The translations under genes and the position numbers were made by a program. Below, piece after piece: positions 38,669-51,000 of a stretch of DNA of 64,000 bases (position 1 is its first letter; each line of letters starts with the position of its first letter). Origin of the DNA: Rhinopomastus cyanomelas (taxonomy: Eukaryota; Chordata; Aves; Bucerotiformes; Rhinopomastidae). The stretch is taken from assembly GCA_013400115.1 (NCBI GenBank), contig VXBP01004389.1, positions 553,506-617,505 on the forward strand, written 5' to 3'. Below the pieces are notes generated by a model. That model was not told where the DNA came from and searched no databases. It was given only the letters and a program-made list of their open reading frames with translations.

Positions 38669-40690
38669 AAAAAAATGATAGCAGAGCGCATCCAACAAGC
38701 AGAGGCACTCAAAATTCTGCCATATGTACGTGTGACAGTGGCTTAGCTCTGAGTTTCATAACTCTGGGATAAAAGATAGGAGATAAGAAAGGACTTTGTG
38801 GTGATTAGACAGCAGCAATTAGGAAAAAGTCCAAGGAAGAACAAAAGAAGAAAGAAGAAAGAAAGGGAACAGAAAGACAGGGCTATTTAGAAGGTCCTTC
38901 CCACGCAGGAGCACTGGGCAGAGGGTCTCCATTAACACCTCCCCATAACCAACCCAAAGAAGCTTACTTTTAATTAAGAATTACTTTCCATATAGAGGAA
39001 GAGGACTGAGAGGCCCAAAGCTGAGGTCTGAAGGGCACATGAAAACTGTATTTCACACAACAAACGCCTGTTTTTCATGGAACAAAGGTTCAGAAGCTGT
39101 TTCTGCAGCAGGTGGCCACCAGCGAGCCACCGCCGTTACTCACTCTCAAGGCAGCAGGTACACGTGCAGCTCACAGTGAAAAGGACAACAGATACAGGTC
39201 ACAGCGTCCACCTGCTGTGGCCACTGGTTTTTCGGTGCAGCAATGCTGTGGCCCTTCAGTCCTCTGAGCGATGGGCCCTCTCCCCTTACCCACCACATGT
39301 ACAGCAGCTGGAGGTGAAACAACCTCTGCAGTCACAAGGAAGAGTTGCTCATACCTGCGTGCTTATTCTTTGTAAATTTTTCACATCCATGCAAAACTCT
39401 GACAAAAAGATGATTAAAAAGCCTCAACCTCACAGCAATAAAAGCCCAACGTTTTCTTGGAGGGGTAGGGATGTGTGGGGAATAAATACCACAGAAACAC
39501 GTAGGCAGATACATTCTTGGATCATTGTCTTGTGTGGAAAACATCACTAATTCAAGCCTAAGTGATGCAAGAGCAAAGGGCTAGAAGGGAAAACACAGCT
39601 GGTGAAAAGTGGAGGCTGTAGTTAGGTGTTTAATGTCTTCCACTTTGTGACAGTATCTCTGTATTCCTCCCATCACCTTCCTCACTGAAGATTGGGGGGC
39701 AGATTAGAAATTCTCACATCAGTGCTGTCAGCAAAGTAAATTACATCTCTTGTCCAGCTTGTTCTGTCTTGATTCCACTATGAGAACTGTAAGAGTGACT
39801 GTAACTTCCAGCTTCAAGCTAATCTAGTGACCGTGGCAAGCACGGTCTGACAGAGTCAGAGATGGAGGGATCTTTCATCAGGATCCAGACTCCACTCACT
39901 GCAGCTAGAGATGCTGCTCTGTGCTGTCCCCGGGGCTGTGCAGCTTCTGAATGCCTCCACAGATTCAGTGGCCCTGTGGCTCACTACTTTGTGGTGGCTC
40001 CACTGCGCTGTTTTAGGATGTTAAAACGCTGCCTTGCCCAGGGGCTGGCCAAGCCAGCCAAGGACTGGTGGTTAAATCTGAGGAAGGCAAGTTGTGACGT
40101 GCCAGTTCAGACATCTCTTCCAGGAACAGGTTAGTGCCCTGAATCTCTTCCAGACCTGGCTGTAGTCCATCCATAATCACAGCACACTCCTCAGCTCACA
40201 GTCAGAGCCCTGAGGTAAACCATCCCTGGGGGCACTGCATGTTCTTTAGCAGCCCAGTGCCACGACGTGTTTTGCACTGGCTCTGCACTGGTTTCATTTA
40301 CACACACAGCTGCTGGGCTGCGGAGCGATCCGGCACGTAAAGCAGAGGCTGCAGTCGGGCTCTTCTGCAGCATCACGGGGCTCCAGCTGCAGAAAGCCCA
40401 TTTCACACAAAGAAGAGAACCTTTCTAGAGACAGAGCGCTGTCCAACTTGTGCTGGACTCAGAAGCAAAGCTCCCCTTCAAGGACAGTAGCAAAACCATT
40501 AAAAATAATTAAAAAGAAGCCTCATCAGGGAAGGGTGAAAGAAAATCTGCTTAGATTAGAAAAAGATAAAGGGAAGACAAGACGTGCCCACCAGCACTTG
40601 AACAGGGCGCTGCAAACTGCACGGGGATTCATTTTCCTCCTTGGCCAACGTGACAACAAGAGATGATGGACTGCAGCACAGACTGATTAG

Positions 40691-40751
40691 GTCAGGGGGG
40701 CTGGACTAGGTGATCTTCCGAGGTCCCTTCCAATCCCTTATGATTCTATGA
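40691..40751 (+). mobile_element. CR1 3'-end fragment
   Basis: A 5'-truncated CR1 tail: GGCTGGACTAGGTGATCTTC, then CGAGGTCCCTTCCAATCCC and TTATGATTCTATGAAG. Plus orientation, antisense to the gene, in intron 7. Confidence 0.9.
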
Positions 40752-42873
40752 AGTGATTACAAAACACCAAACATCTCTAATTGGATTTGCATCTGCTACT
40801 GGAAGTTTCCACGACCGATGGGTCTTCAGAAATGACCACACAAGAGAGTGAGCTGCTGGTGCTGGCTGATCATACATCAAGGAGAGTTTCAAGAGCAATA
40901 AACCCAATCTTTGCACAACGTGTTGGGACAATTAGGGCGTGACGTGTCCTAAGAGGTGCCTGGCTATGCAAACCACTCTGTGAGCTGACTGCCTATGAGA
41001 CAAAGCCACCTGACAGTTCCAGCAGAGAGGCAGTGCAGGAGATGTGCTCCTAAAAGCACATCTTAATGCTCTTGTCAACAAAGACCAGCTTTTCAGTGAA
41101 AACAAGGTTGCTTTGCACAGATTTTCCACCTGTCCAATAGAGTTATTTCTCTTTAAAAACGCGGGTCCTTGTAAGTAGTTATCTGAGCTGCCTCTCTAGC
41201 AGTGTCAGACTGTTCACTCCAACATTTTCCTTTCCCATGCCAAAAGAAGCTGATCTACTCTCAAGCCTTATCTGCTGAATGAGAGAGGAGATTGGCGAGT
41301 GTATTGATCTTACTGATGTCAAGTCCTTCTAGGGAATGAAAGCTCACTGCTTTCCCGTCTCGGAGTATCTTTCTGTGAAGATGTGGATCACAGGCTGGGA
41401 AAGAGTAACCCATGGAAGTGAAGACAGGCTTCAGTGTAGAGGTGAAAAGCTGGAGGAAGCATGAGGGGAAGTGTGAAGAAGGAAGCAGGAAATGGAAGGC
41501 AAAACGTGAAGTCCTGTGCAGCGGATCAGGAGACCAGGGCTTGTGGAAGGTCATACAGCTTTCTGCCTTCTAAACGTGCAAGTTTAACCTTTCAAAGTGG
41601 CACAAGATGGACACGGGCTCCACAAAGTTACTAGCATATTTTTCAGGGCAACATACTGAGATGTGCTAAGCTCCCCCCATTCCCACTTAGAGGAATGCAG
41701 CCTTCTATGTTCTACTTTAAAAACTCTTTTTCAGAAAATATGAAGATCTAATTGAAAAGCACTTATAAAAATCTGCTAGCCAAGGCAATTGCTCCATTGT
41801 CTAAACGTTTCCGGGCAAATAATTCAGCCCAGAGTTTTATCTCTTCTGCTGAGTCTTAGGTCAGTCACTGATTTTCAGATTTAAGGAGGGACCAAAGAAA
41901 GTCCTTAGAAGACTAGAGTGACAGACACCAAGGCCAAGACCTCGTGCTGTACACGTTGCTGTGCAAAGTCTAAGGAGCATGAGTGAGTTTTTCCAATGGG
42001 CGAGACACCGACCTTTTGAAATTAGTTGGAATTTTGACATCGGTCCAGCTGGATCCCACATACCTGGTATCTACCCTGACCTGCAGTGAAGCTGAGAGCC
42101 CAACAGCCTGCTAGAACCTTGGAATTTGTTCAGCACTGTTCATATTGAGCCATTAGCTGGCATCATAAAGTTTAAGGAACGAAAGCTGAAAATCATCGCC
42201 TGGGATTTTTGTCTGCAGTACTGTCTGATTTGCAGACATCATTTTCTTGGGCATCTCTTCAACCTGTACTGTCTTTTCAGAGTAAAATGGATAGCCAACT
42301 CTATCTCAGGGTGTAGGGGGTGAGAGGAGATCTTTAACTCTGGATTTCTAATTGAATTAACTGTGCAGAATCCTTTCCTCATAAAGCAAATTGTAATTTC
42401 CATGAATTCACTGTGGTTCCAGGGGACTGAAATGCTATCTGCTTGAGAAGACAATAATGTCCTATCTGTGCACTCCTGTGGAGATGCAGCCCCCAGTGGG
42501 TTGTCTACAAAAGATCCATCCTTCTCTGGCTGAAAAGGCAAAGGCCAGGGAGCAGAGGCACATACGAGTCAGGCTTCACTACAGGAGCAGTGGCTTGCAC
42601 TGAGGTAAAAACAGGCATTTACATGTGACCCCACTTACTACAAATCTTGCGTCACTCTCAAGAAATGAAATGCTGCACCTTCCACATGTTTTACTGCCCG
42701 AAGCACTCCTCCTTTTGACCTGGCTAGCTCAAGCCAGAATGCCCTTGTCAGGGTCTCTGAAACTTGCTGTGTGAGCCACTGCAGACACCGTTCAAAACGC
42801 TCACATACAAACCACAGTGTGCGTGTTCAGGCACTGCTTGCACACACTGGAGCCACAACACTTCTCCCAGGTG

Positions 42874-43023
42874 TGCCCTGTCCTGACTGCCCACTCAAGA
42901 TCTGCCCCAGAGCAGCACAGACCTCTCTGCAGAAGGAGATGTGCATCATGCCCTGTCCTGACTGCCCACTCAAGATCTGCCCCAGAGCAGCACAGACCTC
43001 TCTGCAGAAGGACATGTGCATCA
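42874..43023. repeat. 75-bp tandem duplication
   Basis: Two adjacent 75-bp units (42874-42948 and 42949-43023) begin TGCCCTGTCCTGACTGCCCA and end GTGCATCA. They differ at one base (AAGGAGATG versus AAGGACATG). The near identity indicates a recent duplication. The period is a multiple of three, so reading frames stay open across it, but nothing suggests coding. Confidence 0.97.
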
Positions 43024-45003
43024 CATCTCAGACCCCTTCAGTGTCACACGGCAAAGGGCTGCCTTTGTAGGGTTCAGGTGCTCACAAAACCTTTGTATTT
43101 CACATGGGTGGTATGGTTTTTCTCTTTGCAAACTAAATTTCCTCCTCCTCAATGGCTGATTTTTTTTCCTGCAGTGCTAACCCTCATATTGTGCAGTCCT
43201 GTCCAAGAGTAACCTGGAACTGGTGATGAGAAGTGTTTCTTCTGTTTCCAGTGCAAACTCTCTATCAAAGTCATCATCGAAAAGGCTGATGATACTAATG
43301 CCCCTAAAAATGCAGGCCATCATTTGCTTTAAGTCCAGGTCTCAGTTCATCACACCACCTCTAAATAACAGAACAGCTCAAAAAATCATTGAACAAAGCT
43401 GGATTAGTACCCAGCTGAAGACAGCAGCTAAAATCCAAGTTGCTTCAGGGGCACCTTAAGAACAATCAGACCACCTGCAGCAGTCATGCCAGAAACCATT
43501 TAGCAGTGACTGTATGTGCAGCTGCTTGCTGGAGCCTGAGCTGCTGTGGGAGCTCTCTGGTGCCACTATCTGACTCTTGCTGCTTGATAACCAGTAGCTG
43601 ACTTCTGAGTGATTCACTTCCAGCCGTGCAAACGATGCACGGACCCAAAGGCACGTGGACCGGCAGGGTCTTGCGCAACACATGCCTTTGGAGCAAGTGA
43701 CTGTAACTTGTAGGTAAGTCCCACACTACTAACCGGTGCTTCTTGCCAAAACTGTTCTGGTGTTTACTTCTGGCATCTGTTGTTTTCTCTTATTCTACCT
43801 GAACTACCTGCAAATCGCCTCGATCACACGAAGGCTGGAAGAGTATCAGCCAAATGTGATAGAAAGAAGGTATAAACAGCCACAGCAGAGCCATGGAGTT
43901 TTGCCCAGTTCCTCTCCTGACTTCACCTCTGTACCTCTTCAGTATTTTATCGATCTGTACCCTCTCTGCAAGTAAAGACAACTTTTGTGCTCCGAGACCC
44001 TGGCTCCCCCTGCACCTTGACCTCTGCCCTTTATCTCAGGCAGCAGAAGGAAGCTCGTGTCAGAATTCTAATCTGAACCTACAAAGGTAAATTCATTTAC
44101 TCTGGAACTAGCAACTGTTCCATACAGAGACTATCCACAGGCTAAATCTTCAAGGGAAATCCTGACGGTTCTCACCAGCTTCAGGCTTACGTTTAAGAGA
44201 GAAGTTGCTGCTGATTAAGAGTGCAAGCTGCCTCAGTCCTGCAGTCTTGGGCTTCTCTTGAGTGGAATCAGTGCATTGCAGCACTTCCTGCCATCGTGGA
44301 GAACCAGGGGCCTTAAAACTGATCTTAACTCACACCGCCATGGGATTTCCCAACACATTAGGAATTATAAGGTGGAAACTAAGGCCATGGAAAGTTCCTA
44401 ATTAGGGTAAAGGACAAGATGAGACTGTGTTTAGATTACCAATAATTCAACGTTTCAGCTAAACATGGAACCATAATGGATCCTAATGTCAGAGTTAGGA
44501 GAGTCTGTTCTAGCACTGCTGTGATGAAGAGCCATCGCTGGGAGCAGCTCTGGCACAAGACAGGATCTGTGAGGCCTTACTCATAAAAACCTAAGAGCTG
44601 ATCAGTGTTATGTCCTCATAACATTGATTCCATGGGCAGAACACACAGACACTGGTCACGAACACTCCTGCATCAGTTGCCCACCCGGAGATATTTCACT
44701 CCTGCAGAGAGGGTCCTTACGTGACCGTTCTGCTCGACAAAGGCACACTGCAAGTCATCACACCAATAAACCACATGCTGTCTCTCCACATTAAAGTATC
44801 AAGGGAAAGTCAACATTTTCGTTTGGTTTAGCTGTGCCAGTCAAACCCTCCCACGTCACCCACTGATATTCAGAGTTAATTAAAGCTCCATGCCAGCAAC
44901 CATGCCTTTGCTACGCAGACAAGCAAGAAGCCGAAGCCCTGACGTTTCAGCGTCGCCACAGCACACGAGCAGGCCTTCCAGCTTATCATTTTCGGATACG
45001 TAC

Positions 45004-45200
45004 CCAGTAGAGGACATCTGTCCAGCCTTCCATGGTGATGCACTGGAACACCGTCAGCATGGCGAACGCGAAGTTGTCGAAGTTGGTGATGCCGTGCTTC
45101 GGCCCCTCCCAGCCCGCCTTGCACTCCGTGCCGTTCTGGCACTGCCGCCCGTGCGCCGACTGGGGCGCGCAGGGAGACGGGTCGTCCTCCGCAGGCGTAT
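45004..45200 (-). CDS. CACNA1C: CACNA1C exon 7 (domain I pore loop, selectivity Glu)
   Basis: 197 bp, the length I recall for human. The acceptor is a long pyrimidine tract ending CCGCCTGAAG and the donor is TGG|GTACGT. The product starts TPAEDDPSPCAPQSAHGRQC, then QNGTECKAGWEGPKHGITN, then the P-loop with FAMLTVFQCITMEGWTDVLYW. The Glu in TMEGW is the domain I member of the EEEE calcium-selectivity ring, and the paired cysteines of the turret are kept. APQSAHGRQC in place of the mammalian ALETGHGRQC is the main difference. The exon is strikingly rich in CpG and G+C compared with the surrounding introns and with the other exons. Confidence 0.97.
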
Positions 45201-47005
45201 CTTCAGGCGGAGAGGAAAGGAAACGGAGGTGAAGAGGAGTAACTGCTGTTCGACATACTGATAACTGGGTGAAGGATACCTGACTTTTAAAAGATGGACT
45301 TTGCAGTGAATTCAACACATTCCTCTGGCAAAACACAAGGAGACGCTCATTTTAATGGGTGGAAGGGTATTTTGTTGGGCTTCACTTTCCTTTCTAAAAT
45401 AATGGCCAAGCTGTCCAATTTTACAGTCAAAGCTGAAATGCCTTTCACCTAGAGAGGGAACACTACCTCAAGTCTATGACATTGCTTTAGGCTGCACGTT
45501 ACGACCGGTGGTCTCACACCGCAGTCATTTGGCACCTGGGCTAATCCCGGTGCTGACAGACACTCCGCTGAAGGAGGCTGAACCCCTGCAGCAGACTCAG
45601 GTTTCAGGGCTCTGAAGATGGGTTGATGTGCTGCTTGGTGTGACTAAATCACAGCTGAGAGTCTCTGGAGCTCTGCTCTGTCAGAGTTTGGAGGCTGTGG
45701 CACAGCAGCAGAGCAGTGACACCAGAAGCTCTGTAGAACTTGATTATCCACCCCTCTTTTCTGTACTTGCACTTGCAAAGACCTGAGGACCTGTATAACG
45801 AGCCTGCCTGAATGCTTTGGTATAGAAAAAATGCTACAGAAAACATATTTGTAATTAGACTCAGTAAGATTTGAAAAAAATCTTCCACATTTCGAAGTTT
45901 AGTGCTGCACTTATAGAGATGCAGCTAGGTACGGGGAGCGGGGAGCAGGTAACTTCTTTCTCAACATACAGGGTGAAAGAAATGTAATTTTCCAAAAGCA
46001 ATGATCACATTCTGGTTACTAAATCATTCCAGGAACAGTAATATTGGAACTAGGTGCTATAATGCAAATAATTCCAGACTGTGTGTAGAAAGAGCACTTC
46101 AAAAATGTAAACCTGGCTGACAACTTTTAGCATCATTTCCAGAAAACTGCTGACGTTGTAAATGCAGAAGACACAGGACTTCTGAAACAATTTCCTGCTG
46201 TGCAGGGTTTTCTTGTGAGTTGAAGCAGGTCCTGGACAGTGGCACCCACCACCACCACGTGGGAAATCACTGCTGTTCATGTTCAATGAAAAACGAAAAA
46301 GAGTAGATGGTTGGATGGGTGAGTGACAACACAGATGGGTTACTCTGAAAATTGAATATTTATGTCTGTAAATAACCTGAAAGTACTTTGCTGATGGATT
46401 TGGTCCAAGAAGATTGCTCCTGTTACTATAATTTTGCTCTCTTAGTAGCTGCACTTCTAACTAAGGTCAATGCCTGTGATTAAAAAGAGGTTACTGGGAA
46501 TCAAATAAATATTTCTCTAAAGTGGCACTGGTTTAACATGAAGATGCACTGGTTTACAAGATCAGTAATAAACTGTAAGTATCGTTTACTTCCATGATGC
46601 CATCACTAGCTCAGGCTGCTAGTGATGAAACAATCACTGCCTCAGTGGTGCTTGGAGAATTCAGGCTCGTTGTGTTAACCAAGTCTACATTGGAAAGTCC
46701 ATGACTGTGTTCAGCAGGAACTAACACAGCAGGAGTTTTGCCTGTGGCCCTTACAGACGGTCCAGCAGAAGGAACAGGCTCTTAAAATGAGTAAGCTGAA
46801 CTCTCACCACGAGAGAGAGCCTCTCTACACCAAAGGTGATTCATATCCAAGAAGCAGAACAGAGGAACCCCCACTGAAAAACCCAAACCGGTACACAGCA
46901 GGGGGTCATGGCACCTAGGTCCTGTGCCAGCACAAACGCTCCATTTCTGACTGGGAAATTCTCCCTCAGGGAACCTGTTTGTGTTTGGTGTAGTGCTCCC
47001 CTCAC
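45201..47005 (-). other. intron 6
   Basis: 1805 bp. I see no repeat family, RNA gene or additional exon here. Confidence 0.8.
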
Positions 47006-47167
47006 CTATCAGTCCTCCTTGCACGTGGTAGCAGGTCTTGTGCATCTTCCCCATGAACAGCTCCAGTCCGATGATGGCATAGATAATAATGACAAAGAGC
47101 ACCAGCAGGGCAATGTGCAACAAAGGGACCATGGCCTTGATGATTGAGTTTAAAACCACCTGGAGAC
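47006..47167 (-). CDS. CACNA1C: CACNA1C exon 6 (S4-S5 linker, IS5, turret start)
   Basis: 162 bp after a CTCTGTGCAG acceptor, ending in a GTGAGG donor. The product begins LQVVLNSIIKAMVPLLHIAL (S4-S5 linker and start of IS5), then VLFVIIIYAIIGLELFMGK (IS5) and MHKTCYHVQGGLI, the start of the extracellular turret before the pore loop. The tail HVQGGLI is unlike the NQEGI I recall for mammals, and the exon is slightly longer than the 153 bp I recall for human. The frame still joins exon 7 exactly (ATA G|AT ACG), so this is most likely a real lineage change in a variable loop. Confidence 0.96.
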
Positions 47168-47867
47168 CTGCACAGAGACACAAAGAAGCACTTGTCAGCA
47201 GTGGGAAAAGACATTAGAGAGGAAAGAAATGGCACAATGATATGTCATTTTATCTTAATTCGCTTCAGATCGTTATCTTGATGACATAATGACGTGTGTC
47301 TACAGATCACCTTTCTCTGGAAAATCCCCAACGTTTCACAAATTTAATGCTGCAGCATGGATCGTTGGTCAAAGTAAAACAAGTATCACCCCACTCATCC
47401 CAAAATGTCAAGAGCCTGCACAGGGAACACGTCAGCTGTTCTCTGTTCTTGAAAGCCAGACGTAGTAAGGTGTTTGTTTCCCAAACAAGAGCAGAACAGA
47501 GTTAAAGCATGGGAAAAACTAAGACCAACCACAACTGAAGCAGAATAGGAACAGAGAGACACACAAGAGGGAAAATCCTGGGGTACCACAGAGCTGCAGC
47601 ACCCCAGAACACGGGCAGATGGTAAACAAAAGTCATGTCCCTGCTCTGATTCTGGGTACCTTCCATAAGGCAGAAGCTTTGCTAAAGCCAGCCACTGAAC
47701 GCTGACTGAGAGGGTCTGGATCTTAGGATGTCCCTGTGCTCCAGATCTACCTCGCCTGACTGCAATCTGAACACCAGGTGAGTCAGAACCAGCGGTGCCG
47801 AGAGGTAGGAATCATTCCACAGCAAAGATTGTCCAGGTCCCTAGAAAGGGGTATGATCAAAATCTTA

Positions 47868-48077
47868 ACAGAATCATTCAGGTTGGAAAAGACCTTCAAG
47901 ATCATCAGATCCAACCATTAACCTTAACAGTACCGAGCCCACTGCAAAACCACGTCCTGTGTCTTCATGACTTTTAAACACATCCAGGGATGACACCTCT
48001 CCTTAGGCATGTTCCAACACCTAAGGACCCTTTCAGCAGAGATGTTTTTCCTAATGTCTAAACTTCCCCTGGCACAG
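47868..48077 (-). mobile_element. old CR1 fragment
   Basis: It starts with AGAATCATTCAGGTTGGAAA and continues AGACCTTCAAGATCATC, the reverse complement of an older CR1 3' end, and continues through a diverged copy of the part normally reading CCTAATATCTAAACCTCCCC. It is therefore minus-oriented, the same strand as the gene. It is more diverged than the copies near 54 or 63 kb and is probably an older subfamily. Confidence 0.85.
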
Positions 48078-51000
48078 CATGTCTGTTGTTAAGTGCGTGA
48101 GGTGGGCACAAATCTGAACCATGATTGAGCCAAACATTTCCACAGTGGACTGGGAAAGGTGGGATGTAGCTGAGTTGGCTGAAGTGCTGAGCAGCTGCAT
48201 CCTCAAGCTGCAGACTCGTGGGTCTCTCTCTGTCTTCCCCTCATTTGTAAAACCAGAACAACAAAGAAAGGCTTATAATAAAGCCTTTAGTAAGGATTTG
48301 CATTTACAAAGGTCTTCAAGTTGTTACCACTGATGGCAATCATCACTGGCAAGTTATTAATGCTGAAAACATCGAGGGACCTCTGGAGCGCTATGGTTTG
48401 CAAGTAGTCAGATCAGAACCATTACGAGCTCATGGGTTTGCAATGCCTGAGCCAGAAGCCACTAATGTCTCCTGCAAATGCTGTCATCTCCTCAGAGATA
48501 TCAACTTGAAAATGTGATTAATGAGTTCTGAATGTCTGTTATGCATCTGCCAAGAGAGTTTGTGACAACTGTAACTTTAAAAATCTATAGTCTAAAATTA
48601 CAAATGTTCATCTCTTTTTTAAAGTGATTTAAATGCTTTCTAATAAGAATGACACATTACTTGACAGGGACTTGTCAATTCACAGCTAAGGCTGTGACTT
48701 TGCTCCTGCTCCCCTGCAGAAGCAATCAAAGGCGGCATCGGCTGCCAGGCCGTCAAGACCTTTCACTGCCTGCTGGTAATCCAGCGTGAACGTGGTCCAC
48801 GTCAGCATCACTCCAGTACCTTACAGCAGAACGTAACATGCAGCAGAAAATGAAAGCCATGACCCACCTTCCCTCCAAGAATATACAACAATTCAATGCC
48901 ATGACCCTGAAAACCCCACAAACTTTGCACCTTCAAATAAACCTACACAAAAGCAAACAAAAGCCTCCATTTTTAGTGATTTTAGGAGCTTTGCTTATCC
49001 AAAACATGGCCAAGATTACCAGGTCAAGGATTCCAACACCAGGTCTTACGTAGTTTACCCTTGATCGTTAGTAGCCTCTATGGGACTGCATCAACCCAAA
49101 AGTTTAGGGCACAACCAGTGGTAGAGGGAACAGGGAAGAAGGAGCAACAAGAGCTCGTGCCGAGCAACACCGATCATTCTCAAGGCTTTGGGGACTGCAG
49201 AGCTGCTACGTGCTGCTGTGTTTTCCTCTCAGGGACAATCGTGCTGGTTGCTGCCTCATCAGTTCAGGCAGTTGTAGCAGAATGTGCTTATCTCTGAACA
49301 TGCCTGGTGTCTGTACCCAAGTCAATGGGATTACCTACGTACCGCACCGTGTACTTACAAGGTCCTTTGGATTGCAACCAAAGCTCAGCAAGATGACACC
49401 AAAGAAGCTCCCCAAGCAGTGCACCTGGCTGTTAAAGTGCACTCGGCTTTGGTGCGTGCGGGACACTTCCAAGGAAGCTAGCGGCACGTTGGTCTGAGCA
49501 CAGCTCCAGAGCACATTCTCACGTGTCTTACTCATCGGATCACACGTGTTCTGTTGGACAGGGTAGCTTCCTGTTCTTATCCTACCAGCCTAAAGTTTCA
49601 GTCTAGTCCACTGGTTTTGCAGGGCTGCGTTTCGCCTGCACCGTGGTGTCGCCTGAGGCAGGAGCAGGCGCAGCCTCAGACAAATGGCCTTCTGGGAATG
49701 AGCAAAAATAAAAGGGGAAGGGGAGGATTTTCACCTCCATCCATCCATCTCTCTTCTGCCTCCCGATACAAACAGCAAACACACGCAGCTTTTCACGCTT
49801 AAGCCAGTGCCCAGGTTGTGGGATGTGATTATTTTCCTGCTAATACAGTTCCGAAGACAAGGACTACTTTCTACAAGCAAGGAGGAAGCAGAGGAGGGTT
49901 TGTGACTCAGCACAGTGCCTGAGTCAGATCACTCCTGGGAGCCACTCTTCAGTGTTTATGCGCCATCCCCAGGCATGAGCTGGGCTTGCCCACAAGGCAC
50001 AGTTCTCTCTGATGATGCACTAAGAGACTGCCACTACACTTATCTCTATTTCCAAAGCACAAACAATAGAACCAGCAACACTCCCCAGAGTGGATTCTTA
50101 TCATTTAATAAACGTAGGCATCAGCTAAGAAACTGAAAAATATTAAATATTCATAAATATGAAAGCTTTTATAGCAATTTTAAAAGAAGCCTGGAAAACA
50201 ATAGACATTTTTATCACAAAATGGTTCACAGCCATGGCAAGATATCCTAGATAAGTGCATCTGCAGTGACTTGTGAGGGAGAACACTGAAGACTTTCTTC
50301 AGCGCTCTGAGCTGCAAAGGGAACTCGCACAATGCGGTTCAGCTGAGGACAGCTTCGCAGCAACGCTTCGGCGAGGCAGTCCCGCACCCTCTTGCTGGAG
50401 TCTCAAAATACTAGTGGCAGCTTGCTAGATAAAGCAAATTCTGTGGGTGTTGTGCAGCGTTCTCGGGGCTGCAGATGCCTGTTTCAAGAATAATAGGGAA
50501 GGGTTTGGAACAGGAAAGAAAGGCACAGGACAGAAAGCTAGCTGCAGTGAAAACAAGGAGAAGTTAGGAAAGACGCTCTTCAAGGTGGAAGAGTGACTAC
50601 GGTGGGGCAGGTCACGCCACTCAAATATTTATGGACAGGCAATTGAAACCCACGTCCTGGAAAGAATAAAGAGCGTTTTGGCATCTGCCTCCAATGTTCT
50701 CACTCGTCCCTCCTCAAACCGCGTTCTCGTCGACTCTTCGAGCGGAGAGACACACACACGCAACGAGGAGACTCGCGCACGCGGGCGCACATATGTGCAC
50801 ACAGTTGTTTTGTATTTGTTGTGTCTTGCAACACCACCCTTGCCTCATCACGTAAGGCTAGAAAGGAACCGCATAACACAAACTAAAGCCACAACAAGAG
50901 CTCAGCACTTCCTTCCATATCCTTTTTCTTTGGGAAGCAATTGGTTTTCAGTGTCCTCTGCTTGTCGGAGTGGCAGCCAAACACTCCAACAAACAAGTAG

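Noticed and set aside
42771..43212. Repetitive CPDCPLKICPRAAQTSLQK peptide
   Set aside because: Product of the 75-bp DNA duplication with a period divisible by three; no other sign of coding.
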